Origin: CAWCAW01 sp963793645 | GTDB taxonomy: Bacteria; Actinomycetota; Acidimicrobiia; Acidimicrobiales; UBA8190 | Length of the DNA stretch: 64,000 nt | Direction: 5' to 3' | Assembly: GCA_963793645.1 (NCBI GenBank) | Contig: CAWCAW010000009.1 | Span: 1-64,000, forward strand | In this document: positions 35,348 to 44,668 of the stretch, piece by piece | Layout: the number at the start of each line of letters is the position of its first letter | Numbering within the stretch: the first letter of the stretch is position 1 | Notes under the pieces: generated by a model | What the model was told of the DNA's origin: nothing | What the model saw: only the letters and a program-made list of their open reading frames with translations | The model's database searches: none | Translations under genes and position numbers: made by a program

Positions 35348-36100
35348 GTGAGCGCAGGGACGCCCCTTATCGAGGTAGAGGGACTGCACGTCAGCGTGGG
35401 TGGCACCGAAATCTTGCGTGGCATCGACCTGGCCGTGGCCGACGGGGAGCTGCATGCCCTGATGGGCCCCAACGGGTCGGGCAAGTCGACCCTGGCCAAC
35501 ACGCTGCTCGGCAACCCGGCCTACCAGGTCACCGCCGGGTCGATTCGGCTGCGAGGCGAGGACGTCACCCACTGGGCCCCCGACGCCCGGAGCAAGGCCG
35601 GCATGTTCCTCGCCTTTCAATACCCCGAGGAGATCGCCGGCGTGCCCATCTTGCAGTTCCTCCGCCAGGCCCTGTCCGCTCGAGCCGGTGACGAGCGTTC
35701 GGTGCTCGAGGTGCGCATGGCCATGCTCCAGTGGATGGAGCGCCTCGGCATGGACCCGTCCTTCGGCGAGCGCCACCTCAACGACGGGTACTCCGGCGGC
35801 GAGAAGAAACGCAACGAGATCCTGCAGATGGCCCTGCTCGAGCCCGAGCTCGCCATTCTCGACGAGACCGACTCCGGCCTCGACATCGACGCCTTGCGCT
35901 TCGTGGCCGACGGCGTCCAAGCCGTGCGCGCCCAACGCCCGCAGATGGGTGTGCTCCTGGTCACCCACTACACCCGTATCCTCGAGCATCTGAGACCCGA
36001 TGTCGTGCACGTGCTCGTCGACGGCAAGGTCGTCGACACCGGGGGAGCCGAGCTGGCGACGCGCCTCGAGACTGAAGGGTTCGAGCCATGGCGAAAGTAA
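35348..36100 (+). CDS. sufC: Fe-S cluster assembly ATPase SufC (copy 1)
   Basis: 250 residues from GTG 35348. Walker A GPNGSGKST is near 39, signature YSGGEKKRNEILQMALLEPELAILDETDSGLDIDAL (split by the Walker B) near 145-180, and LVTHYTRILEHLRPD near 210. The wording ETDSGLD is diagnostic of SufC. It energises the SufBCD scaffold. Its end overlaps sufS by 13 bases, and an operator-like site precedes it. A second sufC lies at 39282. Confidence 0.95.
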   Translation: MSAGTPLIEVEGLHVSVGGTEILRGIDLAVADGELHALMGPNGSGKSTLANTLLGNPAYQVTAGSIRLRGEDVTHWAPDARSKAGMFLAFQYPEEIAGVPILQFLRQALSARAGDERSVLEVRMAMLQWMERLGMDPSFGERHLNDGYSGGEKKRNEILQMALLEPELAILDETDSGLDIDALRFVADGVQAVRAQRPQMGVLLVTHYTRILEHLRPDVVHVLVDGKVVDTGGAELATRLETEGFEPWRK

Positions 36101-37341
36101 CTGCAACAACCGCCTTCGACGTCGATGCCATAAAAGCTGACTTCCCGTTGCTCGAGCGCACCGTGCACGGGCACCGGCTCGTCTACTTGGACTCGGCGTC
36201 GTCATCGCAACACCCGCGTCAGGTCCTCGACGCCATGGACGATTACTACGAGACCACCCATGCGAATGTCCATCGAGGCGTGTACACCATCGCCGAGGAA
36301 GCCGACCGTCGCTACGAGGCGGCTCGCGTGGCAGTCGGGCGCTTCATCGGCGCCCCCCGTCCGCAAGAAGAGGTGATCTTCACCAAGAACGGCACCGAGG
36401 CCATCAACTTGGTGGCCTCCGCGTGGGGGCGCCACAACCTCAATCCCGGCGACGCCGTGCTCCTCACCGATATGGAGCACCACGCCAACTTGGTGCCGTG
36501 GCTCATGCTGGCCGAGGAACGCGGCCTCGAGCTGCGCTGGCTGGAGGTGGACGACGACTACCGTCTCGACCTTTCGAACCTCGACCGGATGCTCTACGGG
36601 GTGAAGTTGGTGGCCTGCACCGTCATGTCGAACGTCCTCGGCACCATTACGCCTTTTGCGCACATCGCCGAGGCAGCCCATCGAGCTGGTGCCTTGGTAC
36701 TCGCCGACGGCGCGCAGTCGGTCCCCCACTTGCCCACCGACGTGGGCACCTTGGGCTGTGACTTCCTCACCTTCTCGGGGCACAAGATGCTTGGCCCTAC
36801 CGGCATCGGCGTGCTGTGGGCCCGACACGAGCTTCTCGACGCCATGCCCCCGTTCCTCGGTGGCGGCGGCATGATCCGCGACGTCAGACACGACGGCTTC
36901 GCCGCCAACGTGCTGCCCTGGAAGTTCGAGGCGGGCACCCCACCCATTGCCGAAGCCATCGGCCTGGGCGCCGCCGTCGCCTACCTGGAATCGGTGGGGA
37001 TGGAGGCCATGCATCGCCACGAGGAAGAGCTCACCGCGTACGCCGAGGACTCTTTGTTCGAGCGCTTCGGCGACGACATTCGCATCTTCGGTCCGCAGGG
37101 CACCGTCGACCGAGGTGGCGCCCTGTCCATCGCCTATCGCGACATCCACCCCCATGACCTGGCCCAGGTCCTCGACCAGTCGGGTATCTGCATCCGAGCC
37201 GGCCACCACTGCGCCAAGCCGTTGATGCGTCGCCTCGGTGTCAGTGCCACAGCTCGGGCGTCGCTCTACCTCTACAACGATCGATCCGACATCGACGCCT
37301 TGGCCGATTCCCTGGCCGAGGCCGGTACCCTGTTCGGGTAG
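36088..37341 (+). CDS. sufS: cysteine desulfurase SufS
   Basis: 417 residues. PLP-Lys 233 in SGHKMLGPTG and catalytic Cys 375 in RAGHHCAKPLM, both in their normal settings; DMEHHANLVPW near 128 and NVHRGVYTIAEEAD near 60 are typical of group II desulfurases. It takes sulfur from cysteine and hands it to SufU, encoded 54 bases downstream. It overlaps sufC1. Confidence 0.96.
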   Translation: MAKVTATTAFDVDAIKADFPLLERTVHGHRLVYLDSASSSQHPRQVLDAMDDYYETTHANVHRGVYTIAEEADRRYEAARVAVGRFIGAPRPQEEVIFTKNGTEAINLVASAWGRHNLNPGDAVLLTDMEHHANLVPWLMLAEERGLELRWLEVDDDYRLDLSNLDRMLYGVKLVACTVMSNVLGTITPFAHIAEAAHRAGALVLADGAQSVPHLPTDVGTLGCDFLTFSGHKMLGPTGIGVLWARHELLDAMPPFLGGGGMIRDVRHDGFAANVLPWKFEAGTPPIAEAIGLGAAVAYLESVGMEAMHRHEEELTAYAEDSLFERFGDDIRIFGPQGTVDRGGALSIAYRDIHPHDLAQVLDQSGICIRAGHHCAKPLMRRLGVSATARASLYLYNDRSDIDALADSLAEAGTLFG

Positions 37342-37395
37342 CGCATCGGGTCGCTGTTTCGCCCGGTTCTGCACCCCTACCGCAACGAGGAGCCC

Positions 37396-37890
37396 ATGCC
37401 CGGTCTCGAAGACCTCTACCGCGAGATCATCCTCGATCACTACCGCAGCCCGCGTAACCGCGGCGAGCTTCCCGTACCCCCCACGCATCGCGCCGAAGGC
37501 TTCAACCCGTTATGCGGCGACGAAGTCGTTGTGTTCGTGCAGGTCGAGGAGGGCAAGCTCCAGGGCATCTCCATCGAGGGTCAGGGCTGCTCGATCAGCC
37601 AGTCCTCGGCGTCGCTGATGTCGGCCGCCGTCAAAGGCAAGTCGCTATCGGAGGTGCGCGAGCTGATCCAGACCTTCAAGGCGATGATGTCCATCCACGA
37701 GGCTCGGCTCGGCGACAGTGAGGATGGTGACGGTCAGGCCGTCGACCTCACCTCTCTTGGTGAGTTGGCTGCCCTCCAAGGCGTGGTCAAGTTCCCGGTG
37801 CGCATCAAGTGCGCCACGTTGTCGTGGAACACATTGGCCCAGGGCCTCGACGAGGTCGAAGCCGGCACCCTGTCCGAACAAGGCGCCTGA
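37396..37890 (+). CDS. sufU: Fe-S assembly sulfur acceptor SufU
   Basis: 164 residues. Three zinc/sulfur ligands are Cys 40 (NPLCGDE, with Asp 42), Cys 65 (EGQGCSISQ) and Cys 139 (RIKCATLSW). The 18-20 residue insertion between the second and third Cys (GDSEDGDGQAVDL region) distinguishes SufU from IscU. It relays persulfide from SufS to SufB. Last gene of the plus-strand sufC1-sufS-sufU operon, converging on the LCP gene. Confidence 0.94.
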   Translation: MPGLEDLYREIILDHYRSPRNRGELPVPPTHRAEGFNPLCGDEVVVFVQVEEGKLQGISIEGQGCSISQSSASLMSAAVKGKSLSEVRELIQTFKAMMSIHEARLGDSEDGDGQAVDLTSLGELAALQGVVKFPVRIKCATLSWNTLAQGLDEVEAGTLSEQGA

Positions 37891-37925
37891 ACTCGCCAGC
37901 GAGCAATCGCTTTATGGCGGCGCGT

Positions 37926-39230
37926 TCAACACGGCGTGGGGTCGAACGGCCCCGACCCCGGCGCCACAGAAGTGGGCGGGCTCGAAGCGGCTGAGGATGA
38001 CGAGCTGGGGGCGGCCGTGGTGACGGGAACATCGGGCACGGCGATAGCCCCGCCATAAGCGTCGAGGGGTGGGGTCACCACAGCCTGGGGCGAGCCGTCG
38101 AGGAATGTGGTGAGCACTTGCTGCGCCTGGGGTTCCTGCACCACTTGGACATCGCCGGCCGAGCCTGAATAGCCACCGGTGGTGGGCAGTGTGGAGGTCT
38201 GCAGGGCCGACCCCGAAAAGGCGTGGTAGCGCTGCGCCAAAGACAGCATCATCCCGAAGTTCATGCTCTGGTCGACGGTGACGTCATTGACGATGGAGCC
38301 GAGGAACGAGTTCAGTGTGATGGGGTTGTAGGTGGAGCGCGCCTTGTCGATGAGTGCCTCGATAATGGCGTTTTGACGCTGGATACGACCAAGATCGCCC
38401 GTCGGGTCGTACTCCCACACCCCCGGTCTCACCTCGTACTCGTAGTAGCGCGACCGGGCCAGGGCCAAGGCCGTGGTGCCGTTGATGGCCTGGCAGCCGG
38501 CCTGGGTGATGCGCAGCCCGGCGTTGTTGACACCGTCGTCGTTGTCGCGCGCCGGGTACGTGAAATCGAGATGTATCCCACCCACCGAGTTCACGGCGTT
38601 GATGAGGCCCGTAAAGTCGACGACGACAAAGTGCGAGATGGGGATGCCGAAGGTGTCCTCGATGGTCTGAATCAGTGGGCCCGTCCCGTTGTTGAACGAC
38701 GAGTTGATCTTGTTGTCGGTGGACAGGCCACTGCTGGCCGGCAGGCCGGTGATCGAGACATAGGTATCGCGCGGGATCGACAACAGCGTGGCCGATCCGG
38801 TGGCCGGGTCGACATGAAGCACCTTGATGGTGTCACTGCGCTGACCACCGACCTCCGAGGCCGAGCCGAATGCCTCGGCGTTTGCGCCGCTGTCGTCGGC
38901 CCGACTGTCGGAACCCACGATGAGCACGTTGTACGGCTGACCGCTGGCCACCGCCACGCACGACGGGCATGCCGATGTCTTGACCTGCCCCCACCGGTAG
39001 CGGACGTATCCGTACAGCGCGCCGGCACCCACCAACACAACGGCGACGACCACGATGCTCAGACGCAGGATGCGTTCACTGCCACTGCGCCGACGGGTGC
39101 TCTTTTGCAGCTTGGCCAACGCGTCGGAGCCGCCGCCTGTGCGGGGGTCCGCATTTCGGGCGCCGGCATTTCGAGGGTCGATGCCTTCGCCACGGGCCGA
39201 GCCCGGCTGCACGTCACCAGGCGGCACCAC
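37926..39230 (-). CDS. LytR-CpsA-Psr (LCP) family protein
   Basis: 434 residues. A cytoplasmic basic tail (to about 52) precedes one transmembrane helix (ILRLSIVVVAVVLVGAGALYGY), then the LCP domain: VGSDSRADDSG near 105, GGQRSDTIKVLHVDP near 127, SIPRDTYVSI near 149, and DNKINSSFNNG near 168 with RSRYYEYE near 268. The C-terminus is Ser/Pro-rich. These enzymes attach polymers such as arabinogalactan or teichoic acid to peptidoglycan outside the membrane. The position inside the suf region is probably chance: it follows sufC2 by 51 bases on the same strand. Confidence 0.9.
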   Translation of the reverse strand: MVPPGDVQPGSARGEGIDPRNAGARNADPRTGGGSDALAKLQKSTRRRSGSERILRLSIVVVAVVLVGAGALYGYVRYRWGQVKTSACPSCVAVASGQPYNVLIVGSDSRADDSGANAEAFGSASEVGGQRSDTIKVLHVDPATGSATLLSIPRDTYVSITGLPASSGLSTDNKINSSFNNGTGPLIQTIEDTFGIPISHFVVVDFTGLINAVNSVGGIHLDFTYPARDNDDGVNNAGLRITQAGCQAINGTTALALARSRYYEYEVRPGVWEYDPTGDLGRIQRQNAIIEALIDKARSTYNPITLNSFLGSIVNDVTVDQSMNFGMMLSLAQRYHAFSGSALQTSTLPTTGGYSGSAGDVQVVQEPQAQQVLTTFLDGSPQAVVTPPLDAYGGAIAVPDVPVTTAAPSSSSSAASSPPTSVAPGSGPFDPTPC

Positions 39231-39281
39231 GGGGTCGACGGTACCAGCGCGCCGGGCGCGACCGGTGTCGGCCCCGCGTTC

Positions 39282-40103
39282 CTAGAGGTGCGGACCTTCG
39301 GGGGGAACGCCGGCGGGCCCGCCATAGGGCGCATACCCGGTCTGCTCGAGCTCTCCGGCCAGCTCAGGTCCACCGCTGGCGACGATGCGCCCGTGGATGA
39401 ACACGTGTACGACGTTGGGGCGCAGCACCTTCAACAAGCGGCGGTAGTGCGTGATGGCAAGCACACCCAGACCCCATTCGTCGACCTGGTCACGCACGCG
39501 CCGAGCCACGTCCTGCAGACCGTCGACGTCGAGGCCCGAGTCGAGCTCATCGAGGATGGCGATGGCGGGCCGCATCACGGCCAGCTGAAGTGTTTCACTG
39601 CGCTTGCGCTCCCCTCCCGACAGCTCCACGTTGAGGGGTCGGTGCAGCAGCGCCGTCGAAAGCCCGACGCGCGTCGCCTCGATGTCAGCCGCCACCTCGA
39701 CCTCGCGAGCGATGTCCTGGTGCGCGGTTGATTCGTGGCCGTCCAGCGCGGATGCGCCGGCGTCGATCTCGGCGCGAGCTTCGGCCAAGACGTCATGGAG
39801 CATGACGCCGGGAACCTCCGTGGGGTACTGGGGGGCCAAGAACAACCCGAGGCGGGCCCGTTGCCACGTGGGTAGAGCCAACACGTCATGGCCGTCGAGG
39901 GTGACGCGACCTCCGAGCACCTCGTAGCCAGGTGCGCCCATGAGTACATGGGCCAGGGTGCTCTTCCCCGAACCGTTGGGACCCATGGCGGCGTGGATCT
40001 CACCGCTTCTCACGACGAGGTCCACGCCGGTGAGGATCTCGCGCCCGGCTACCCCGGCGTGAAGGTCCTCGATGATCAGCTCGTGAGTCGTATCGCCGGT
40101 CAT
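39282..40103 (-). CDS. sufC: Fe-S cluster assembly ATPase SufC (copy 2)
   Basis: 273 residues from ATG 40103. Walker A GPNGSGKST near 46, LSGGERKRSETLQLAVMRPAIAILDELDSGLDVDGL (signature through Walker B) near 160-192, and AITHYRRLLKVLRPNVVHVF near 220. This is a true SufC, but it differs from copy 1 (LDELDSG versus LDETDSG) and has a longer C-terminus. It overlaps the Rieske gene by 4 bases, which itself overlaps sufD, so this copy is the one co-translated with SufD. This order, sufD-Rieske-sufC, is the usual actinobacterial one. Confidence 0.93.
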   Translation of the reverse strand: MTGDTTHELIIEDLHAGVAGREILTGVDLVVRSGEIHAAMGPNGSGKSTLAHVLMGAPGYEVLGGRVTLDGHDVLALPTWQRARLGLFLAPQYPTEVPGVMLHDVLAEARAEIDAGASALDGHESTAHQDIAREVEVAADIEATRVGLSTALLHRPLNVELSGGERKRSETLQLAVMRPAIAILDELDSGLDVDGLQDVARRVRDQVDEWGLGVLAITHYRRLLKVLRPNVVHVFIHGRIVASGGPELAGELEQTGYAPYGGPAGVPPEGPHL

Positions 40104-40418
40104 GGGAGCTCCACCAACACATCGGCGCCGTCCACGCGCACGGGGTAAACGGACACCGCTTTGGTGGCGGGCAGGGAGCGGGGTTCGCCGCTGAGGAGGT
40201 CGAACGTCGACCCGTGCTTCCAGCACTCGATCTCGCACTCCTCGGCCAGGACCTCGCCTTCGGACAACGAGTAGTTCTCATGGCTACAGGTGTCGTCGAG
40301 GGCATGGAACTCGTCGCCGATTCGCACCGAGCGCGATGCGACGGCCAGCAGCATCAAAGCACCTCGCCGTCCCCGGTTCGAGCTCGTCGCGGGAACACAA
40401 GCGCACGACGTCAGCCAT
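40100..40418 (-). CDS. Rieske-type 2Fe-2S ferredoxin in the suf operon, frameshifted
   Basis: About 105 residues once one base is skipped near 40345. The start is ATG 40418 (ADVVRLCSRDELEPGTARCFDAAG), overlapping the sufD stop by 8 bases. After the shift it reads RIGDEFHALDDTCSHENYSLSEG and then EIECWKHGSTFDL, giving the Rieske ligands Cys-x-His and Cys-x2-His. It is an all-soluble ferredoxin of the kind annotated as non-haem oxygenase ferredoxin subunit, found regularly between sufD and sufC in actinobacteria. It may donate electrons for cluster building. The shift is a +1 insertion in CTCGGTG. Confidence 0.75.
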
Positions 40419-41877
40419 GTGAACCAACCTCATCGAGCGCGGGCACCGGGGCGCCGCCAGCGGGAAGACGTCCGGCCAGGCGTTGGGCGACGGCGTCCTC
40501 GAGCATGCGCCCGACGCCTGCGAACGGCGACCGTGCCGCCAGGTCGGCAAAGAACCCGAGCACGATCAGCCGTTCGGCCACCGCCGGTTCGATGCCCCTG
40601 GATTCGAGGTAGTAGCGCTGGGCCTCGTCGACCGGTCCCACCGTCGACGCATGGCTGCAACGCACGTCGTTCTCTTCGATGTCGAGGTTGGGCACCGAGT
40701 CGGCGTGGGCCCCTTCGGAGAGTACCAGGTTGTGATTGGTCTGAAAGGCGTTGGCGCCACGAGCGCCGTGGCGCATGCGGATCATGCCGCTGTAGACGGA
40801 CCTCGAGCGATCCGCCACCGCACCTTTGAACAACAGCTCGCTGGTGGTACGCGGCGCGTGGTGGTCCTGCAAAGTGCGGAAGTCATGTACTTGCGAACCG
40901 GTTCCGAGATATGCCGCCAGCAGCGCGGTATTACCGCCCGGGCCCACGATGGCTGAGTCCGTCCTCACTCGGGCGTAAGACCCACCCAGGCCAATCGTGA
41001 ACGACCGCAGCGTGGCATCTCGCCCGACTCGGCTTGCTTGGGTACCGATGTGGACCGTTTCGGGGTGAAGAAGCTGCACGTTGGCGTAGGAGAGGCGAGC
41101 GTCGTCGGCGATATCAAGCTCTGCCACGGGCACGACGAGTGCCGAAGGCCTCGGACTTCGCTCGATGGGGACATCTCCTTCCCCACCGCCGGCCGGCAGC
41201 GACACCACAACTTCAATGACTTCGCCGCTACCCGACATACCCACCCGTACGAGCGTCCTCGGGAACACGCTGGGAGCTCGGGTGGCCGCTCCCCGGGGGT
41301 CGGTCTCGATGAGATGGACGATGACAAGGGGGCTCGGCACGACCTTTTTTGGTGCGACGGTCACCTCGACGACATCGGCGAGATATGCATCGTGCATGGC
41401 GCCAAAGGCGTCGATGTCGCCGAGAAGCTCGCCCAGGTGCGGCGGCGGCTCTCCCAATGCCCCCGTCGGCGCCAGACGACTCGAGACGACCGTCATGGAG
41501 CCCTGGTCGACGACAGCAGGATCGACATCGATGGCGATGACGGCACCGTGGCGGGTGACGACCAATCCCGATCGCGGGCCAAGCGGGTCGACCAACGAAT
41601 GGGCGTAGCGAACGGCAGCTGCCGGCTCGCCCACCGCAGCGACCGGCGCAAAGGCATCGAGGTCGAAATTGTCGATGCCGCTATAGCGCCAGATCTCCTC
41701 CGCCTCGGTGGGGAGTGCCAACGCGCTAAAGCGCTCCCATGCCGCCTGGCGACGACGAGCCAGCCAGGTGGGGCCGACCAAGGCGACCGAAGAATCAGCA
41801 GTAAAGGTGGTCAGGACGGTTCCTCGCTCTGGGACAGCGCTGCGGCGCGAGAGGCGGGCACCCGCCTCGACCACCAT
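40411..41877 (-). CDS. sufD: Fe-S cluster assembly scaffold SufD
   Basis: About 488 residues from ATG 41877; a CTG at 41812 behind GAGG is an alternative start. Family features: a helical N-terminus (ALALPTEAEEIWRYSG), a long beta-helix core, and the C-terminal block HHAPRTTSELLFKG, then HNLVLSEGAHADSVPNLDIEENDVRCSHASTVG, with the conserved Cys-Ser-His motif. SufD pairs with SufB on the SufBC2D scaffold. It heads the minus-strand group sufD-Rieske-sufC2, while sufB lies 11.5 kb upstream. Confidence 0.92.
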   Translation of the reverse strand: MVVEAGARLSRRSAVPERGTVLTTFTADSSVALVGPTWLARRRQAAWERFSALALPTEAEEIWRYSGIDNFDLDAFAPVAAVGEPAAAVRYAHSLVDPLGPRSGLVVTRHGAVIAIDVDPAVVDQGSMTVVSSRLAPTGALGEPPPHLGELLGDIDAFGAMHDAYLADVVEVTVAPKKVVPSPLVIVHLIETDPRGAATRAPSVFPRTLVRVGMSGSGEVIEVVVSLPAGGGEGDVPIERSPRPSALVVPVAELDIADDARLSYANVQLLHPETVHIGTQASRVGRDATLRSFTIGLGGSYARVRTDSAIVGPGGNTALLAAYLGTGSQVHDFRTLQDHHAPRTTSELLFKGAVADRSRSVYSGMIRMRHGARGANAFQTNHNLVLSEGAHADSVPNLDIEENDVRCSHASTVGPVDEAQRYYLESRGIEPAVAERLIVLGFFADLAARSPFAGVGRMLEDAVAQRLAGRLPAGGAPVPALDEVGSHG

Positions 41878-41943
41878 CCTAGTGGCCCTGCTTGTGCGTT
41901 CTGACCAGGGCCGATTGCTCGTCGCTGCCCTAGGCTGCAGGCC

Positions 41944-42801
41944 ATGTCTGACAACGACGTCTTGTCCATAGAACGCCAAGGGCCGGTGGCCACGTTGTGG
42001 CTGGACCGCCCTGACGCCCGCAACGCCATGGGAACGGCGTTCTTCGACGGGCTACCGAACGCCATGGCCGAGCTCTCCGCCGATCGCAGCGTGCGGGTCG
42101 TGGTCATCGCCGCCCGGGGCCCACACTTCAGCGTGGGTCTGGATCTCAAGTCCATGGCGTCGCTGCTCACCGGCGGGGCCCAGGAGCCCGACGGCGGCGA
42201 ACATGACGCATCGGCCCCCGGCGCGTCCATGGCCATGCGGGCCGCATCGGCGCGCCAAGGAATCCTCCGCATGCAGGCGTCAGTTTCGTCAGTGGCACTG
42301 TGCCCGAAACCGGTGATCGCCGCCATCCACGGCTACTGCCTGGGGGGAGGGGTAGACGTGGCGACAGCTTGTGACGTTCGCCTTGCGTCTGCCGACGCCA
42401 TCTTCTCCGTGCGCGAGACCCGTATGGCCATTGTGGCTGATCTCGGCAGCCTGCAGCGCCTCCCCCGGATCATCGGCAAGGGTCATACATCGGAGCTCGC
42501 CTTGTCCGGTCGTGATATCAGCGCAGCACGCGCCAAGGAGATCGGTCTCGTCAACGACGTGTTTGGACACGCCGATGCCGTCCTTGAGGCGGCGCGCTCT
42601 CTTGCCAATGACATGGCCGCCAACTCTCCCGTAGCGGTGCAAGGAACCAAGGCAGTGCTCGCCGCTTGCGAGGACCGCTCCGTGGCCGATGGTCTCGACT
42701 ACGTCGCCACCTGGAACGCGGGCTTCTTGCAATCTGATGACCTGGTGGAAGCGATGACGGCCTTTTTGGCGAAGCGGCCACCCGAGTTCCAAGGGAGATA
42801 A
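41944..42801 (+). CDS. enoyl-CoA hydratase/isomerase family protein, dienoyl-CoA isomerase-like
   Basis: 285 residues of the crotonase fold. Oxyanion-hole sequences are HFSVGLDLKSM near 60 and IHGYCLGGGVDVATACD near 125. The segment RETRMAIVADLGSLQRLPRIIG near 155-180 carries an Asp at the place used by delta3,5-delta2,4-dienoyl-CoA isomerases, so that activity is likely; simple hydration is the alternative. It is divergent from sufD with only 66 bases between them and lies at the edge of the accessory stretch. Confidence 0.88.
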   Translation: MSDNDVLSIERQGPVATLWLDRPDARNAMGTAFFDGLPNAMAELSADRSVRVVVIAARGPHFSVGLDLKSMASLLTGGAQEPDGGEHDASAPGASMAMRAASARQGILRMQASVSSVALCPKPVIAAIHGYCLGGGVDVATACDVRLASADAIFSVRETRMAIVADLGSLQRLPRIIGKGHTSELALSGRDISAARAKEIGLVNDVFGHADAVLEAARSLANDMAANSPVAVQGTKAVLAACEDRSVADGLDYVATWNAGFLQSDDLVEAMTAFLAKRPPEFQGR

Positions 42802-43177
42802 GCGTGACATGATCCAGCTTCATTCAGTTTGAGGCCGACATCCGACAGAGCGCCGTCTGGGGGCTTATCACTTGCTCAGGCACTCATTCCATGTTTGATA
42901 TCCGCCCCCGCACCAACTCCATCATCCGGTCTACGGCCTGTCGGATAGGCGGGTTGTTAGCGTCCGGTACGGGTTGCGATCGGTCAAGTGCGACGGCGTA
43001 GGCAATTTCCAGTCCGCCCCACTCCTGAAGGAACCGCTGCCGCCACTCTGGGGTCAGGTCGCCTTGATCCCACAAGGAGCGCAGCCCATGGGGTACTCGC
43101 CTGTGCCGCTCGATCCCTGTTCAGCATCCAAAGTTCTTCGGACCAGCAAGCTCGAGACGCCGGCCGATTTATTGTCA
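42802..43177. other. intergenic region with a small protein-like fragment
   Basis: About 376 bases. The only protein-like content is the fragment at 42884-43108 on the minus strand. Nothing else is recognised. Confidence 0.4.
42884..43108 (-). pseudogene. possible gene remnant
   Basis: The minus-strand frame ending at 42884 has convincing amino-acid texture (HGLRSLWDQGDLTPEWRQRF, followed by LQEWGGLEIAYAVALDR), but the frame is cut by a stop just upstream and has no ATG or GTG start; only a TTG at 43075 would serve. It looks like the C-terminal remnant of a longer protein. I do not recognise the family. Confidence 0.3.
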
Positions 43178-44668
43178 CTAGTCAGCGGGAGGCGGCGGCA
43201 GTCCGGCCGGACCCATGAAGGCGAAGACTTGGTCGGTACCGGGAAGGAGCAGCAGTCCATCGCCGACCGACGGCGTCGGGAAGTGGTTCGCATGCCCGCC
43301 GAACGGTATCGAGATGACCTCGTCACCATTGGCCGGGTTGAGACCATGCACGGTGCTGCCACCGATTGTCCAGACCAGCCCGTCGGCGATGATCGGTCCG
43401 CCCGCCGCGCCGTCGTTGTCGGTCCAGAGCTGTTTGAGGTACGGGGCCCGCCTCGACACTTTGACAGCCGTCACGCCGTTTGGGCACGGCACGTAGACGA
43501 CCGATCCTTCCACCGCGTGCCCGCCGTCTGGGTTGCCGCTGCACATCGAAAGCGAGGCGACTTGGCCCTCCTCGCCGCCGAGGCGTCCCTGATGCAGCAG
43601 ATAGGCGATGTCCGTCTTGCCGATCTGGAACACGAATCCACTCACGAGCACGGGGTCCCCAGTTCCGAGGTCCAAGTCGTCGGCGCTGAGCGTCTGCCAG
43701 TCGCTGGGATAGAAGAGCGACTTGAGGTTCATGAGCGGCGACAGCTCGAGCACTGCGTCGCTGTCGTCGTACGGCTGGCCGGTACCGAGGTTGTAGCCGT
43801 CCGCGCTGGCCACGTAGACGTTCCCGTGAGGGTCGACAACCGGTGAGCTCCCGCCCATCCACACTGCTCCGCGGTCTTGGCCACTGCCGATCTGGAAATA
43901 GTGGAGAAGGCCTCCGGCCTCCGGAATCGAGACGACGTATCCGTGCGCAGGACCGTTGGGGCCGGGACAGTCGCCTGTGTTCTGGCCGTAGGCGATAACT
44001 ACGTAACCCTTGTCGAGCGCCAATCCTGGCCGCTGCAGCTGCGCGAGCTGGTCCTCGCCTGCGTTTGGCATGGCCGACTCGTCCAACTCAACTGCACCCG
44101 TGAAAAGGTTGAGCCCGAAGAGAACATGCGAGGCCTCCACACCACCAGAGGCGGCCGGGCCGCTGATCAAAGTGTCTGCGTCAACGAATACCTCGTGACG
44201 CCTCAAGTCGACCACGGGGGTGCCCGTGATGCCGACCTCGGGCGAGATGTCGCCGCAGGGTAGGTCAGAAGATGGCACGGGGGTGGCGAGGTGGCGTGAC
44301 CACAGGACCTGTCCGCTGTTAGCAGCCAACGCATAGAGGGTGTCGTTCTCGGTGGCGGCGACGATCCGCCCGTCAGCGACCAGGGGTTCGCCGTAGAGCT
44401 GCCCGTCGAGGACAGGCGACGTCCAAGCTGGCCGCGATGGCAGCAACTTTGTGGACGAAGCGTGGACTCCGGTCGCCTCAGCGTCCCCGTGGTACGTGGT
44501 CCAGTTGGAGCCGAAGCCGGACGAGGCCCTTGGCACGGCCCGCGAGTTAGCGATTGCGGCGCTGAACCCGCCGAGCGTCGCAGCCATCAAGGCCACCACC
44601 ACAACGAACAGCCGCAGGTGCCTTCTGGCACCACGCCGGACAGTGCGGCGACCGCGCACCGCTCTCAC
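43178..44668 (-). CDS. secreted PQQ-like beta-propeller repeat protein
   Basis: 496 residues from GTG 44668. A basic start is followed by a signal peptide or anchor (LFVVVVALMAATLGGFSAAIA). The rest is blade repeats of the PQQ type: PLVADGRIVAATENDTLYALAANSGQVLW near 95, GTPVVDLRRHEVFVDAD, SSPVVDPHGNVYVAS, and GPIIADGLVWTIGGSTVHGLNPANGDEV near 430. It lacks the catalytic Asp/Cys motifs of true quinoprotein dehydrogenases, so a binding or structural role outside the cell is more likely. Confidence 0.78.
   Translation of the reverse strand: MRAVRGRRTVRRGARRHLRLFVVVVALMAATLGGFSAAIANSRAVPRASSGFGSNWTTYHGDAEATGVHASSTKLLPSRPAWTSPVLDGQLYGEPLVADGRIVAATENDTLYALAANSGQVLWSRHLATPVPSSDLPCGDISPEVGITGTPVVDLRRHEVFVDADTLISGPAASGGVEASHVLFGLNLFTGAVELDESAMPNAGEDQLAQLQRPGLALDKGYVVIAYGQNTGDCPGPNGPAHGYVVSIPEAGGLLHYFQIGSGQDRGAVWMGGSSPVVDPHGNVYVASADGYNLGTGQPYDDSDAVLELSPLMNLKSLFYPSDWQTLSADDLDLGTGDPVLVSGFVFQIGKTDIAYLLHQGRLGGEEGQVASLSMCSGNPDGGHAVEGSVVYVPCPNGVTAVKVSRRAPYLKQLWTDNDGAAGGPIIADGLVWTIGGSTVHGLNPANGDEVISIPFGGHANHFPTPSVGDGLLLLPGTDQVFAFMGPAGLPPPPAD

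Noticed and set aside
43178..44668. Quinoprotein (alcohol) dehydrogenase
   Set aside because: Only the blade repeats are present; catalytic and disulfide motifs of the dehydrogenases are missing.
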